64,000 bases of DNA. Origin: Pseudovibrio sp. Tun.PSC04-5.I4 (lineage in GTDB: Bacteria; Pseudomonadota; Alphaproteobacteria; Rhizobiales; Stappiaceae). A program made the translations under genes and the position numbers. The stretch lies in NCBI RefSeq assembly GCF_900104145.1, contig NZ_FNLB01000006.1:3573001-3637000 (forward strand), in the 5' to 3' direction. Below are positions 9,092-16,429 of this stretch, in pieces. Within the stretch, counting starts at the first letter, position 1. Every line of letters begins with the position of its first letter. The notes beneath the pieces were generated by a model. That model searched no databases, was not told the origin of the DNA, and saw nothing but the letters and a program-made list of their open reading frames with translations.

Positions 9092-9122
9092 AAAACCGCC
9101 TTCTTACCGAGGCGGTTTTTTT
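9092..9122 (+). terminator. Terminator after threonine aldolase
   Basis: Stem AAAACCGCCT / AGGCGGTTTT (9092-9101, 9110-9119) with an 8-base loop and a following run of T. Confidence 0.88.
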
Positions 9123-9170
9123 ATGAGTGCTTGGCAAGTCATGCGTTTATGGAGAGGTTTACCCTTGTAG

Positions 9171-9712
9171 CTCTGGGTCCCGGATCTACGCTTCGCTTGT
9201 CCGGGATGACGGCGGGGGGGTGGTTACTGTCGTGTGCCATTCTTGAAGGCGATTACAGGCGGTGCCACACTCTATTACGTCTTCCCGGACTTGATCCGGG
9301 ATCCAGCGGGAAGGCTGTTGCAAGTTCCGGTTGCTGCCGGATTTTCTGCAATGTGCTCAGAGCAATGTGTCTTTGGTTTCGCAGTTAACTTAGGTCTGAT
9401 CCGGTGGCTCTGGGTCCCGGATCTACACTTCGCTTGTCCGGGATGACGGAGGGGTGGTTGTTGCTGTGCCTCTCTTGAAGGTGATTACAGGCGTGCCACA
9501 CTCTCACACGTCTTCCCGCACTTGATCCGGGATCTAGCGAGAAGGTTGTCGCAATTTCCGGTTCCTGCAGATTTTCTGCAATGTGCTCAGAGCAATGTGT
9601 CTTTGGCTTCGCAGTTAACTAGGTCTGATCCGGTGGCTCTGGGTCCCGGATCTACGCTTTGCTTGTCCCAGATGACAGCGGGGAAGTTGTTGTTTCTGTA
9701 CCTCTCACTCAG
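9171..9712. repeat. Tandem array of about 235-bp repeats with REP-like palindromes
   Basis: Two full units (9171-9407, 237 bases; 9408-9636, 229 bases) and a partial third (9637 to about 9712), each beginning CTCTGGGTCCCGGATCTA. The units differ by scattered substitutions and small indels. Each full unit contains two palindromic modules: TCCCGGA...TCCGGGA, and CCCG(G/C)ACTTGATCCGGGAT. Similar CCGGATC/GATCCGG palindromes are common dispersed intergenic elements in alphaproteobacteria. Several reading frames span the units but are repeat-derived, with no ribosome sites. Confidence 0.85.
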
Positions 9713-9730
9713 GTGTTGACCGCATAAAAG

Positions 9731-9758
9731 AACGCCCCGCTGGGGCGAGCGGGGCGTT
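9731..9758 (-). terminator. GC-rich hairpin, likely terminator for the hsp20 transcript
   Basis: Perfect 11-bp stem AACGCCCCGCT / AGCGGGGCGTT with a 6-base loop. Read on the minus strand it is followed by CTTTTATG, so it could end the hsp20 message about 270 bases downstream of that gene; on the plus strand there is no T run. Confidence 0.5.
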
Positions 9759-10026
9759 AATTATGTCTGGCTACTTTGGGAGGGAGAGGCAGCCAAACAC
9801 CTTTTGGGAAATGGGCGGAAGAGGAACCTTGTGAGGTTTAGGGGGACCTTGGTCAACCAAATGAGGCTCCAGTCAACCAAGGCAATTGAGAGATAGTTCT
9901 TGTTTGGGTCTTTGCGCGTGTTCCAGAAGGCTGGGAGGAACTTTTCTGGAACACGCTCAAAGTGGGCGCCGCTCGCGAGGCTGGGAATCTGGGAGGAGGG
10001 GGCCTTGCGAGGGCTGTGGTGACTTG
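9759..10026. other. Gene-free stretch with a perfect 13-bp inverted repeat
   Basis: Downstream of hsp20 and without a convincing ORF. It carries GCGTGTTCCAGAA (9916-9928) and its perfect reverse complement TTCTGGAACACGC (9944-9956), 15 bases apart, and a weaker CCTTGGT...ACCAAGG pair at about 9848-9883. G-rich on the plus strand. The inverted repeat has no T run on either side, so it is more likely an RNA structure or protein site than a terminator. Confidence 0.5.
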
Positions 10027-10494
10027 TTAATGGGCTACTGTTTCGCCCTCAATTTGTTTGTGTTCTGTCTTATCTCCTGATGTGATGTCGATTTTGCGTG
10101 GCTTTTTGGCCTCGGGGATTTCTCTGATGAGGTCTATATGGAGCAGTCCGTGCTCCATGCTCGCAGTAATCACTTTCACATATTCAGCGATCTGGAAGCG
10201 ACGTTCAAAAGCGCGGGACGCGATACCACGATAAAGAACTTCTTTGTCTTCGCCTTCAGGGTGTTTTTCGCCGGAAACAGTCAGAACGTGTTCTTTGGCT
10301 TCGATTGTCAGCTCGTCTTCCTTAAAACCGGCGACGGCCATGGTGATGCGATAGGAGCTCTCACCTGTGCGCTCAATGTTATAAGGAGGGTAGGCTGACC
10401 CTTGTTGTTCGGCACCCTTTGCATCCAGCATGGAGAAAAGGCGATCAAAACCGACGGTGGACCGGTAAAGGGGGGTAAGATCGAAATGACGCAT
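10027..10494 (-). CDS. Small heat shock protein, Hsp20/IbpA type
   Basis: 155 residues. Holds unfolding proteins in soluble aggregates for refolding by DnaK and ClpB. The alpha-crystallin domain spans about residues 40-130: PPYNIERTGESSYRITMAVAGF, the ELTIEAKEHVLTVSGEK strand pair, and the SRAFERRFQIAEYV region; the N terminus MRHFDLTPLYRSTVGFDRLF is typical of rhizobial class A proteins. ATG 10494 is chosen because AGAGGA lies 6 bases upstream; the frame extends further to 10554 but that part is the leader RNA. A ROSE-like thermometer lies in front, so induction by heat at translation is likely. Confidence 0.94.
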   Translation of the reverse strand: MRHFDLTPLYRSTVGFDRLFSMLDAKGAEQQGSAYPPYNIERTGESSYRITMAVAGFKEDELTIEAKEHVLTVSGEKHPEGEDKEVLYRGIASRAFERRFQIAEYVKVITASMEHGLLHIDLIREIPEAKKPRKIDITSGDKTEHKQIEGETVAH

Positions 10495-10570
10495 TTTATG
10501 TCCTCTATTACGTAGCCAATTGGCCATATGAGCAACGTTCATCGTTCGCCGCAAAGCGCTCGGACGATGT
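10495..10570 (-). promoter_or_regulatory. ROSE-like RNA thermometer in the hsp20 5' UTR
   Basis: On the minus strand TTGCTC (10530-10535) can pair with GAGGA of the ribosome site (within 10501-10506), leaving the G unpaired; this is the hallmark UUGCU anti-SD pairing of ROSE elements. The hairpin interior has TGGCC/GGCTA around an AATT loop. A second hairpin lies upstream, ATCGT/ACGAT (10541-10545, 10564-10568) with CGC/GCG inside. ROSE elements are known in front of hsp20 genes of rhizobia. The structure was worked out by eye, not by folding software. Confidence 0.5.
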
Positions 10571-10836
10571 TATTTTCCTTTTGCTTACAGTGCCTTCCCA
10601 ATCTTGGCGAAGGTTCTAAGCGGTACAGACCCACTCTGTGGCGCCTGTGATTTTGAAATGGGAATTGAGGGAATTAGTTTCAAGGGCATTTTTTCATTTT
10701 AGGTGTTTTTACTGGTCTGAAAACGAGGTTTCCAGATTAACAGAACCTGAACAAGCGCTTCTGATCCCGTACATGCTCGCATTGCTAATGTCTTCTTGTG
10801 TTCAGGCAAACCTAACTGCCGACAAGGAGAAAACAG

Positions 10837-11205
10837 ATGAATGCTTTGAAGAAAAAAATTACCGGTCTGATTGCAGCTGCTGTTGTTGCAACGGGCGTTT
10901 CTACTGCTGCTGCTCCGGTGAGCGCAGGTTCATTTTTTAGAATTGAGACACCAAGCATCACCGTTGAGGTTGCTCCTGTTCATTACAAAAAGCGGCGCCA
11001 TTGGCAGCAGCAACAACAGCACGTGTTGAACAAGAAACAGATCAAGCGTCGTTTGCGTAGTTGGGGCTACCGCAATTTCAAAAAAGTAAAGCGTAAGGGT
11101 AATGTTTACATCGTGAAGGCCAGTTGGCAGGGCAATCAACGTGCGCGCCTGGTTGTTGATGCCTACTCAGGTTGGATCTTGAAGTACCGTGTGCTTGGTT
11201 ACTAA
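10837..11205 (+). CDS. Small secreted basic protein, PepSY-like C-terminal part
   Basis: 122 residues with a clear signal peptide (KKK then an Ala/Val-rich stretch, cut near PVSAG). The mature part has a Gln run (WQQQQQH, about residues 53-59) and then a Lys/Arg-rich segment, KKQIKRRLRSWGYRNFKKVKR, followed by YIVKASWQGNQRARLVVDAYSG. That pattern of a helix followed by strands ending in DAYSGWIL resembles the PepSY fold, which often inhibits proteases, but I would not assign a function. AAGGAG lies 8 bases before ATG 10837. Single gene with its own terminator. Confidence 0.8.
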   Translation: MNALKKKITGLIAAAVVATGVSTAAAPVSAGSFFRIETPSITVEVAPVHYKKRRHWQQQQQHVLNKKQIKRRLRSWGYRNFKKVKRKGNVYIVKASWQGNQRARLVVDAYSGWILKYRVLGY

Positions 11206-11248
11206 GCGCAAGGTGCGCTTCCGAGCTCTCAATCTCTGTTTATCCATT

Positions 11249-11281
11249 TGACCTGCCTTTTATGTCGAGGCAGGTCATTTG
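11249..11281 (+). terminator. Terminator of the small secreted protein gene
   Basis: Perfect 10-bp stem TGACCTGCCT / AGGCAGGTCA (11249-11258, 11268-11277) with a 9-base loop; short T-rich tail on the plus strand. Confidence 0.65.
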
Positions 11282-11293
11282 ATGTTGGTGCGC

Positions 11294-11932
11294 CTAATAA
11301 GCGGTGGTCTTCATACGATCCGGATAGGCTTTGTCGTAGGCATCGCCATCAAACGGTTCTTTGGCAAGGGCCTGTGAGATTTGACCTGCAGTCGGGAGCG
11401 ACTTGCGGTCGACCTTCGCTTCCTCTGTCCATAAGCCAGAACGGTAGATGGCTTTTTGACACTGGAAGTAAATGGTGTCGACAGTCACGGTGATAACTGA
11501 CTTGGGCAGTTTACCTTCCATTTCATGCGCTTCCAGAAGAGCAGGATTGGTGGAGATTTTAGCTGTGCCATTGATGCGGATTGCTTCGCCAACACCGGGG
11601 ATCAGGAACATGATGGAGACGCGTGGGTCAACTACGATGTTACGTAGGCTATCAATACGGTTGTTGCCACGGCGATCCGGGAACTGGATTGTTTTCTCGT
11701 CGATGACTTTCACAAAGCCAGCTGGGTCACCGCGTGGAGAGCAGTCTGTTCCATCTTCTGCGACTGTGGCCAGTGCGAAAAACGGTGCGGCTTCGATGAA
11801 GGCTTTGTAGTGCTCGCTGATGTAGGCAATTTCTTTTGCGACTGAGGCGCCTTTGGGGTGGCCGTATAACTCCTCAAGTTGCTCAATGCTCACAATGTCA
11901 TGGGAAACAGATGTTGGGTCTGTATCGTGCAT
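11294..11932 (-). CDS. Pyridoxamine 5'-phosphate oxidase-like FMN-binding protein
   Basis: 212 residues with the split-barrel flavin fold. Typical segments: FFALATVAEDGTDCSPRGDPAGFV (about 51-74), the FPDRRGNNRIDSLRNIVVDPRVSIMFLIPG block that contacts the FMN phosphate, and IRINGTAKI. This matches the MSMEG_1061-like subgroup of PNPOx-family proteins, whose substrates are mostly unknown; it is probably not the vitamin B6 enzyme itself. AAGGA lies 8 bases before the ATG. It is divergent from the alpha/beta hydrolase gene. Confidence 0.85.
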   Translation of the reverse strand: MHDTDPTSVSHDIVSIEQLEELYGHPKGASVAKEIAYISEHYKAFIEAAPFFALATVAEDGTDCSPRGDPAGFVKVIDEKTIQFPDRRGNNRIDSLRNIVVDPRVSIMFLIPGVGEAIRINGTAKISTNPALLEAHEMEGKLPKSVITVTVDTIYFQCQKAIYRSGLWTEEAKVDRKSLPTAGQISQALAKEPFDGDAYDKAYPDRMKTTAY

Positions 11933-12050
11933 TTGAAATATCCTTGTTGCCGCGATGCCTCTGGGAGAGGCCTTGCAGAATTAGCGGTTGCGGCATGTTG
12001 CCAAGAGAGGCTATCAAAACAAGGTACAGAGAACTAGAGGTTTGGCGCTG

Positions 12051-12992
12051 ATGGTACTGGTTGATACCGACTTCAATAGGATTCCTGAGGGGACTCAGTC
12101 CGGCGTTGTCGAGACAGAGGATCACATTAAAATCCGTTGGGCACGCTGGGCTCCGACCGGTTCTCCGCTCAAAGGAACGGTGACCATTGTACAGGGCCGA
12201 ACCGAGTTTATTGAGAAATACTTCGAGGTTGTTGAGGAGCTGCGCGCGCGTGGGTTCTACGTTGTTGCCTTTGATTTTCGAGGGCAGGGTGGGTCTCAGC
12301 GCTTGCTGAAGAATGAGCGCCGCGGTCACGTTGAAAACTTCGATGAATTTGCGCTGGATCTGCATGCCGTGCTGGACAACGTTTCGCTCTCGGATTGTCC
12401 GGGGCCTCACTTCTTGCTGGCTCATTCAACGGGCGGTGCGGTAGTAATGCATGCCAACCGGCGTTTGAAGACAAAGATCGACCGCGCGATTATGACAGCG
12501 CCGCTGGTTGGTTTGGCCATGAATGGTCGTGCGCGCAGGTTGGCTGGAGCACTGGCGAAGAGCCTTGTGTGGATCGGCCTTGGTAATGCTTTTGTGCCGG
12601 GCGGGAATGATAAGATTCTGCTGGATTATGACGGCAACACGCTGACCTCTGACAAAGACCGCTTCAAGCGCATGAATGACATTCTGGTGCAAGCACCGCA
12701 GTTGGGGCTTGGGTCTCCGACCGTGAGCTGGTTCCGTGCTATGGGGTTGGCGACGGAAAAGTTCAAAGAACCGGATTTTCAACTGGGATTTGGTGTTCCC
12801 TCGCTGGTGCTTGGGGCCGGCAAAGACGAGATCGTCTCCACTGATGATGCGGAAGAGCTGTGCCGTTCCTGTCCGGGTATGAGTTTTGTGGAAATTCGTG
12901 GATCCCGCCACGAGATACTGATGGAGCGGGACCCTTACCGAGAGCAATTCTGGGCGGCGTTTGACGCCTTTATTCCGGGCAGTGCTGAATAA
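12051..12992 (+). CDS. Alpha/beta hydrolase, lysophospholipase-like (S33/Hydrolase_4)
   Basis: 313 residues. Visible elements: the oxyanion strand TVTIVQGRTEFIEKY, FDFRGQGGSQR, the nucleophile elbow LLAHSTGGAV with Ser in HSTGG, and near the C terminus SLVLGAGKDEIV (acid) and RGSRHEILMERD (His). This is the monoacylglycerol lipase/lysophospholipase PldB-like layout. No signal peptide. ATG 12051 has TAGAGG 10 bases upstream; the frame is open back to 11988 but the extra residues are not family-like. Ends 21 bases from convergent hisN. Confidence 0.88.
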   Translation: MVLVDTDFNRIPEGTQSGVVETEDHIKIRWARWAPTGSPLKGTVTIVQGRTEFIEKYFEVVEELRARGFYVVAFDFRGQGGSQRLLKNERRGHVENFDEFALDLHAVLDNVSLSDCPGPHFLLAHSTGGAVVMHANRRLKTKIDRAIMTAPLVGLAMNGRARRLAGALAKSLVWIGLGNAFVPGGNDKILLDYDGNTLTSDKDRFKRMNDILVQAPQLGLGSPTVSWFRAMGLATEKFKEPDFQLGFGVPSLVLGAGKDEIVSTDDAEELCRSCPGMSFVEIRGSRHEILMERDPYREQFWAAFDAFIPGSAE

Positions 12993-12995
12993 GCT

Positions 12996-13007
12996 GTTAG
13001 CGCTAAC
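12996..13007. promoter_or_regulatory. 12-bp perfect palindrome between convergent genes
   Basis: GTTAGCGCTAAC lies in the 21-base gap between the hydrolase stop and the hisN stop. It could be part of a bidirectional termination structure or a protein site; without a T run neither is established. Confidence 0.35.
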
Positions 13008-13013
13008 CCGGCT

Positions 13014-13805
13014 TTAAACGGCTGCAGAAGCGAGTTTGGTTAGCAGTATGTCGTGCAAGCGCTTGTCGCCTGTTGCAAGCACCTGCCCGCCGTCTGCTGC
13101 GTTGCCGCCTGTCCAGTTGGTGACTGTGCCGCCTGCGCCTTCGATGATCGGGATGAGTGCCAAAATATCATAGGTGTTCAGGCCGGCCTCAATCACCGCA
13201 TCAAAACCAGCTGCTGCAACCATCGCATAGCCGTAGCAATCCGTGCTGTAGCGAGTGAGGCGGGCTTGTGCGCAGATTGCATCCCATAATGAGCGCTCTG
13301 CTTCGTTAAATAAGGCAGGTTCTGTTGTGGTGATGATCGCCTCTGACAGAGATGCACAGCTGCGGGTTTTTAGTGGACGTTGTCCCAAAGGGCCAGTCAT
13401 GAAAGCCTCTGTGCAATCGCCCCAGAACCGTTCACCGTTGTAAGGCTGGCTCATGATGCCTTGAACAGCTTTGCCGCCTGTGCGCAGGCCGATTAACGTG
13501 CCCCACAGCGGGGTGCCGCAGATGAAGGACCGGGTGCCGTCAACCGGATCCAGAACCCAGACGTTTTCAGCTGTTTCGCGGACTTGTCCGTATTCCTCTC
13601 CAATGATGCCGTGATCGGGACGTTCAGCTTCCAGTACAGCGCGGATAGCTTCTTCAGCGGATTTATCTGCAATGGTGACGGGGTCAAAGCCCGCGTCTAG
13701 CTTGTTGTCGACTTCGTACCCGGAGCGGAAATACTCCATGGTCTTAGCGTCAGCTGCATCTGCGAGTTTGTGAAGAAAAGCATAGTCAGGATTGGAAGAG
13801 GTCAT
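13014..13805 (-). CDS. hisN: Histidinol-phosphatase, inositol monophosphatase family
   Basis: 263 residues. Mg-dependent removal of phosphate from L-histidinol phosphate in histidine synthesis. Family motifs: IGEEYG (Glu metal ligand), WVLDPVDGTRSFICG (Asp ligands of the two-metal site, about 83-97), and the C-terminal LNTYDILALIPIIEGAGG, the usual W/YD...EGAGG motif. The SFICG after the DPVDGT motif fits the HisN subgroup better than SuhB or CysQ. Start is an ATG directly followed by TSSNPDYAFLHKLADAAD. The same gene lies near cpdR in many Hyphomicrobiales. Confidence 0.88.
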   Translation of the reverse strand: MTSSNPDYAFLHKLADAADAKTMEYFRSGYEVDNKLDAGFDPVTIADKSAEEAIRAVLEAERPDHGIIGEEYGQVRETAENVWVLDPVDGTRSFICGTPLWGTLIGLRTGGKAVQGIMSQPYNGERFWGDCTEAFMTGPLGQRPLKTRSCASLSEAIITTTEPALFNEAERSLWDAICAQARLTRYSTDCYGYAMVAAAGFDAVIEAGLNTYDILALIPIIEGAGGTVTNWTGGNAADGGQVLATGDKRLHDILLTKLASAAV

Positions 13806-14155
13806 TTCGATTCATCCGGTAGGAGCGGTCATTTTCCTGCGCACCATAATCAGGAAATTCAAAAGCGCAAATGAGATTACGCAATGGCTGATAGATCCTG
13901 CGGTTAAGCGCTCGTTTTGATTCGAAAATTCATTGTTTTATGCTCGTTTTAAGCGTGATGATCGGAAGTATTGGGTGGGTAAATTTTGGGAGGTGGAGGA
14001 AGGCGTTAATACATTAGGCATGTAAATTAACGGTTTTGCGGAAAGTGACAATAGATGCGGGACCGTTGAATCTGAGAGTCTTGGAATGGATTTTGCTCTG
14101 TTTAACGGAACCAAGCTTGTGAGGCTGGTTCTGGCTAGTCTGGAGACTGAGTTCT
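13806..14155. other. Divergent intergenic region, hisN / autotransporter
   Basis: 350 bases that must hold both promoters. AT-rich in the middle (13900-13990) with GCTCGTTTT repeated at about 13909 and 13941. No ORF, terminator or clear inverted repeat stands out. Confidence 0.5.
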
Positions 14156-16144
14156 ATGTTCTCTTCCAAGGTTCTTAAGTGGACGGCCTGTCTTGTTCCG
14201 TTGATGTGTACTCCTGCCGTAGCGCAGAATGCACTGGACGCTGCTCTGTTGCGTTCAAATGACGTGATGCTGAGAGGTATGCGTAGCGACGCCCGAATGG
14301 TTGGGTACAGCAAGAACAGTCGTGGGGCCTTTGAAGCTGTGCAGTGGACTGGAGGTGTTGGCTTTCCTCTTGGCAAACTGGCTGGCGAAATTGAGTCCAA
14401 AGCCTTTGGCATGAGCTTTGATGGAAAGGCGACAGTTGGGTATTCCAAGAGCGTTGAATCCAGCTCGACCCTGCAATACGCCACTATCTGGGATCAGTCC
14501 GGTGATATTACTCGGATCAATTACAGCTCCGTGACGCACACTGAAGCTTCGGCCTTGGCCATTAGCGCAGATGGTTCCACGGTCGTTGGGTACAGCGGCA
14601 CATCAACTCAGAAAAATGCCTTCTACTACACCTCTGTTTTGGGGATGACCGAACTGACTAAGCTGAATGCGAGTTTTCAATCACAGGCTCTCAGCATCAG
14701 TCGAAACGGCACAGCGATTGCGGGTTATTCTGAAACCAGCGCCTCAGTTGAGAAAGCGGTCATTTGGACAGGTGGCAGCTTTGGGTCAATCGTTCAGCTG
14801 GAAACAACGACCTATGCCAGCTCTCGTGCTTATGCTGTGAGCTCAAACGGGAATGTTGTTGTTGGTACTGGCACAACGATTGGTGGGGCGTTGAGCGCCT
14901 TTAAATATTCTGGGAGGACGATGACCCCAATCGCCATGCCGACCGGTGCCACTGACTCAGAAGCTCGAGATGTTAGCGGAGATGGAGATGTAACCGTTGG
15001 TTATTATAATGGCGCCGACGGAAATTCCATGGCGTACCGGCAGACCGATGCTGGCGGTGTTATGGATATGGGCACTTTGAGTGGTGGTTCGTCCTCCATG
15101 GCGACCAGTGTGAGTGATGATGGCTCCACCGTCATGGGCGTTTCCAATACCGAGAATGCAGATGAGTTTCGTCCGTTTGTGTTCCGCACTGTGATGCAAG
15201 ACATGATGAACCTGATGGAATCCGTAGAAGATATTGCGGATGGGTCCTCAAAGGCTGTTGACCGTAACAACCGGCTTGCTCGCAGATTGCGTGAAGAAGA
15301 CTGTGTGATTCAGGCGGGATCCGAGAGTTGTGTTGGTGTTCGTGGTTTGGCGTCATCCCTTCTGGAAGGGACAAATGCCTTTGGCGGTAACATTATGGGT
15401 GCGCACCAGTTTACCGATGATATTCGCGCTGGGCTTGCTGTTGGCCTTTACGGCGAGAGCAGTATCAATGACTCTATTAGCCCTAATTACGGCGTTGGTG
15501 TTGGTGGTTACATCAATTACCGGCTCGGCCAGCTTAACCTTGCGCAGTTCAAGAGTGAGCTGAAGGTTCGCGTTGATGGTGCATGGTTCTACACTGATGC
15601 TGATATTGAACGCGGTGCTGGTTTTAGTGATGTGCAGGTTATGAAAACCGACACTGCTTTTAATTCAGGCGCTGTTGGTGTTCGGTTCGAGGCTGATAAC
15701 ATCTTGAACCAGAACGTGCTTTTGAAACCATATGTGGGAGCTTATTGGCAGATCACGGCGCGTGATGGATACAGTGAAGATGAAAGCGGTGATACCACCG
15801 CCAACTTCGATAATCTTTCCGCCAATGCTGTCGCGGCCGTGTTGGGCCTGAACGCAGATATTGCGCTGACTGACACGCTATTGCTGCGGATAGGTGCTGG
15901 TGCGGAGGTTGATTTCTATTCAGACGGCATCATCGTTTCTGGCACAAGTGATATTCCGGGTATGGAAGCCTTCTCATTCGATGGTGCAGACAACCACAAT
16001 TGGGTGCGTGGAAACCTGCTGGCAGGGATCGCCTATGATATGGGCGATTTAGGTCTTGTCTCTCTTGAAGGGCAGTTGTTTACACCGCGTTACGAGACAA
16101 AATTGGGTGGGGACGTTTCCGTTCAGTACTCCCTCTCATTTTAA
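14156..16144 (+). CDS. Autotransporter with HAF repeats and C-terminal beta-barrel
   Basis: 662 residues. A signal peptide (to about residue 23, PAVAQ) is followed by about 330 residues of HAF-type repeats: units of about 40 residues with the pattern A..(I/V)S.DG...VVGYS, e.g. SFDGKATVGYS, ISADGSTVVGYSG, SSNGNVVVGTG, VSDDGSTVMGVS. From about residue 400 comes an autotransporter barrel of alternating strands ending VSLEGQLFTPRYETK...SVQYSLSF, with the terminal Phe used by the BAM machinery. It should expose the repeat domain at the surface. A helix around 345-375 may be the linker through the pore. No protease motif seen. ATG has GGAG 11 bases upstream. Confidence 0.9.
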   Translation: MFSSKVLKWTACLVPLMCTPAVAQNALDAALLRSNDVMLRGMRSDARMVGYSKNSRGAFEAVQWTGGVGFPLGKLAGEIESKAFGMSFDGKATVGYSKSVESSSTLQYATIWDQSGDITRINYSSVTHTEASALAISADGSTVVGYSGTSTQKNAFYYTSVLGMTELTKLNASFQSQALSISRNGTAIAGYSETSASVEKAVIWTGGSFGSIVQLETTTYASSRAYAVSSNGNVVVGTGTTIGGALSAFKYSGRTMTPIAMPTGATDSEARDVSGDGDVTVGYYNGADGNSMAYRQTDAGGVMDMGTLSGGSSSMATSVSDDGSTVMGVSNTENADEFRPFVFRTVMQDMMNLMESVEDIADGSSKAVDRNNRLARRLREEDCVIQAGSESCVGVRGLASSLLEGTNAFGGNIMGAHQFTDDIRAGLAVGLYGESSINDSISPNYGVGVGGYINYRLGQLNLAQFKSELKVRVDGAWFYTDADIERGAGFSDVQVMKTDTAFNSGAVGVRFEADNILNQNVLLKPYVGAYWQITARDGYSEDESGDTTANFDNLSANAVAAVLGLNADIALTDTLLLRIGAGAEVDFYSDGIIVSGTSDIPGMEAFSFDGADNHNWVRGNLLAGIAYDMGDLGLVSLEGQLFTPRYETKLGGDVSVQYSLSF

Positions 16145-16262
16145 AAAAATGCGATTGTTACGCGCCTCAGTAAATTTAACAATCCGCGAAAATAAGGGTG
16201 TTGTCGCAAGGTCACTCATTGGCCAATTCGTCTAGGGTAAGCTCAAATATACGAGGGAATAC

Positions 16263-16390
16263 TTGACGTTTGTGCGATGCGATGCGAGTTTTATTGCAGC
16301 GCGACATTATGTGTCTGCGCTGCCCTTTGCGAAGGGCGTTTCCTCCCTAGACTTAAGGGCCGCCTCCATGACGAGCGCGGCCTTTTTTTT
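16263..16390 (+). ncRNA. Candidate small RNA with CCTCCC motif
   Basis: Between the autotransporter stop and a minus-strand gene. In order: a TTGACG box (16263-16268) that could be a -35; hairpin GCAGCGC/GCGCTGC (16296-16302, 16317-16323); alternative hairpin GCCCTT-TGCG-AAGGGC (16322-16337); an exposed CCTCCC (16342-16347), complementary to ribosome sites; then a terminator GGCCGC/GCGGCC with CTCC in the loop and eight T (16355-16390). This architecture fits trans-acting alphaproteobacterial sRNAs with anti-SD motifs. No family is assigned, and the -10 is poor. It could also be the structured 3' UTR of the autotransporter gene. Confidence 0.42.
16355..16390 (+). terminator. Factor-independent terminator
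   Basis: Stem AAGGGCCGC / GCGGCCTTT (16355-16363, 16377-16385, one G-T pair) and an uninterrupted run of T to 16390. It ends the candidate sRNA and/or the autotransporter message. Confidence 0.85.
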
Positions 16391-16429
16391 GTGCTGAGGG
16401 ATGAGGGTGCAGTGTATGCAGTGCTGGTC

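Noticed and set aside
9131..9719. Several reading frames across the repeat array
   Set aside because: They are in repeated DNA, differ between units, and lack ribosome sites and family likeness.
10495..10554. Extension of hsp20 to an upstream ATG
   Set aside because: The added residues lie in the leader RNA with its own hairpins; AGAGGA fits ATG 10494.
14014..14484. 156-residue frame on the minus strand
   Set aside because: Shadow of the autotransporter gene; no ribosome site.
16200..16390. 6S or SRP RNA at the candidate sRNA locus
   Set aside because: No SRP signature (such as GGAAGG-type loop), and the length and neighbouring genes do not fit 6S RNA.
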